This document shows positions 32,221 through 32,308 of a stretch of 32,308 nucleotides of DNA, one piece after another (positions within the stretch are counted from its first letter, which is position 1; each line of letters starts with the position of its first letter). The translations under genes were made by a program, and so were the position numbers. The stretch is taken from NCBI GenBank assembly GCA_018398765.1, contig JAHBMJ010001362.1, forward strand, positions 1 through 32,308, read 5' to 3'. Source of the stretch: Chromera velia. Lineage: Eukaryota; Sar; Chromeraceae. The notes beneath the pieces are model-generated. The model was not told where the DNA came from, searched no databases, and saw only the letters and a list, made by a program, of their open reading frames with translations.

Positions 32221-32308
32221 TCCCTCATTCTTCTTCTTCTTCTTCTTCTTCTTCTTCTTCTTCCTTCTTCTTCTTCTTCCTTCTTCTTCTTCTTCTTCCT
32301 TCTTCTTC
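32221..32308. repeat. (TTC)n microsatellite at window end
   Basis: TTC/CTT trinucleotides with a few TTCC interruptions run to the last base, probably within ORC2 intron 5. Confidence 0.95.

Overview
This is a nuclear contig from a eukaryote. The best fit is an alveolate with a red-alga-derived complex plastid, most likely a chromerid such as Chromera velia. Four lines of evidence support this: a multi-exon ORC2 gene with GT-AG introns; a PPR-SMR protein whose N-terminus looks like a bipartite plastid presequence (signal peptide, then A-A-F-P); an alveolate-style CCCH zinc finger; and repeated TGCATGC motifs like those bound by ApiAP2 factors. The organism assignment is an inference.

Layout. 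0-2.1 kb: pyrimidine-rich DNA with an exact 732-bp duplication abutting a single N, probably an assembly artefact. 2.5-3.4 kb (-): CCCH zinc-finger gene with an in-frame TGA. 3.4-4.1 kb: divergent intergenic region with TGCATGC motifs. 4.1-7.7 kb (+): plastid-targeted PPR-SMR gene, open throughout except for one in-frame TAG. 7.7-12.5 kb: AT-rich DNA with a MITE-like element, a broken ORF remnant and a 33-bp minisatellite. 12.6-16.4 kb: a microsatellite, then a composite satellite in which a 22-bp repeat (A) and a 33-bp repeat (B) alternate. 16.5-21.1 kb: diverged tandem copies of a roughly 2-kb unit carrying CA microsatellites, interrupted by a near-perfect foldback element at 20.25-20.74 kb. 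21.2-22.8 kb (-): protein kinase gene broken by stops and frameshifts. 24.6-25.7 kb: two MITE-like elements containing the same 33-bp minisatellite family. 25.8-29.3 kb (+): degenerate non-LTR retrotransposon (APE-type endonuclease plus reverse transcriptase). 29.6-32.0 kb (+): five exons of ORC2, continuing beyond the window, with microsatellites in the introns.

The genes do not form a pathway. The host genes are separated by repeats and mobile elements. The clearest anomalies are the foldback element, the A/B composite satellite, the recurring 33-bp minisatellite, and several otherwise readable frames each cut by an in-frame stop, while ORC2 in the same window has none.
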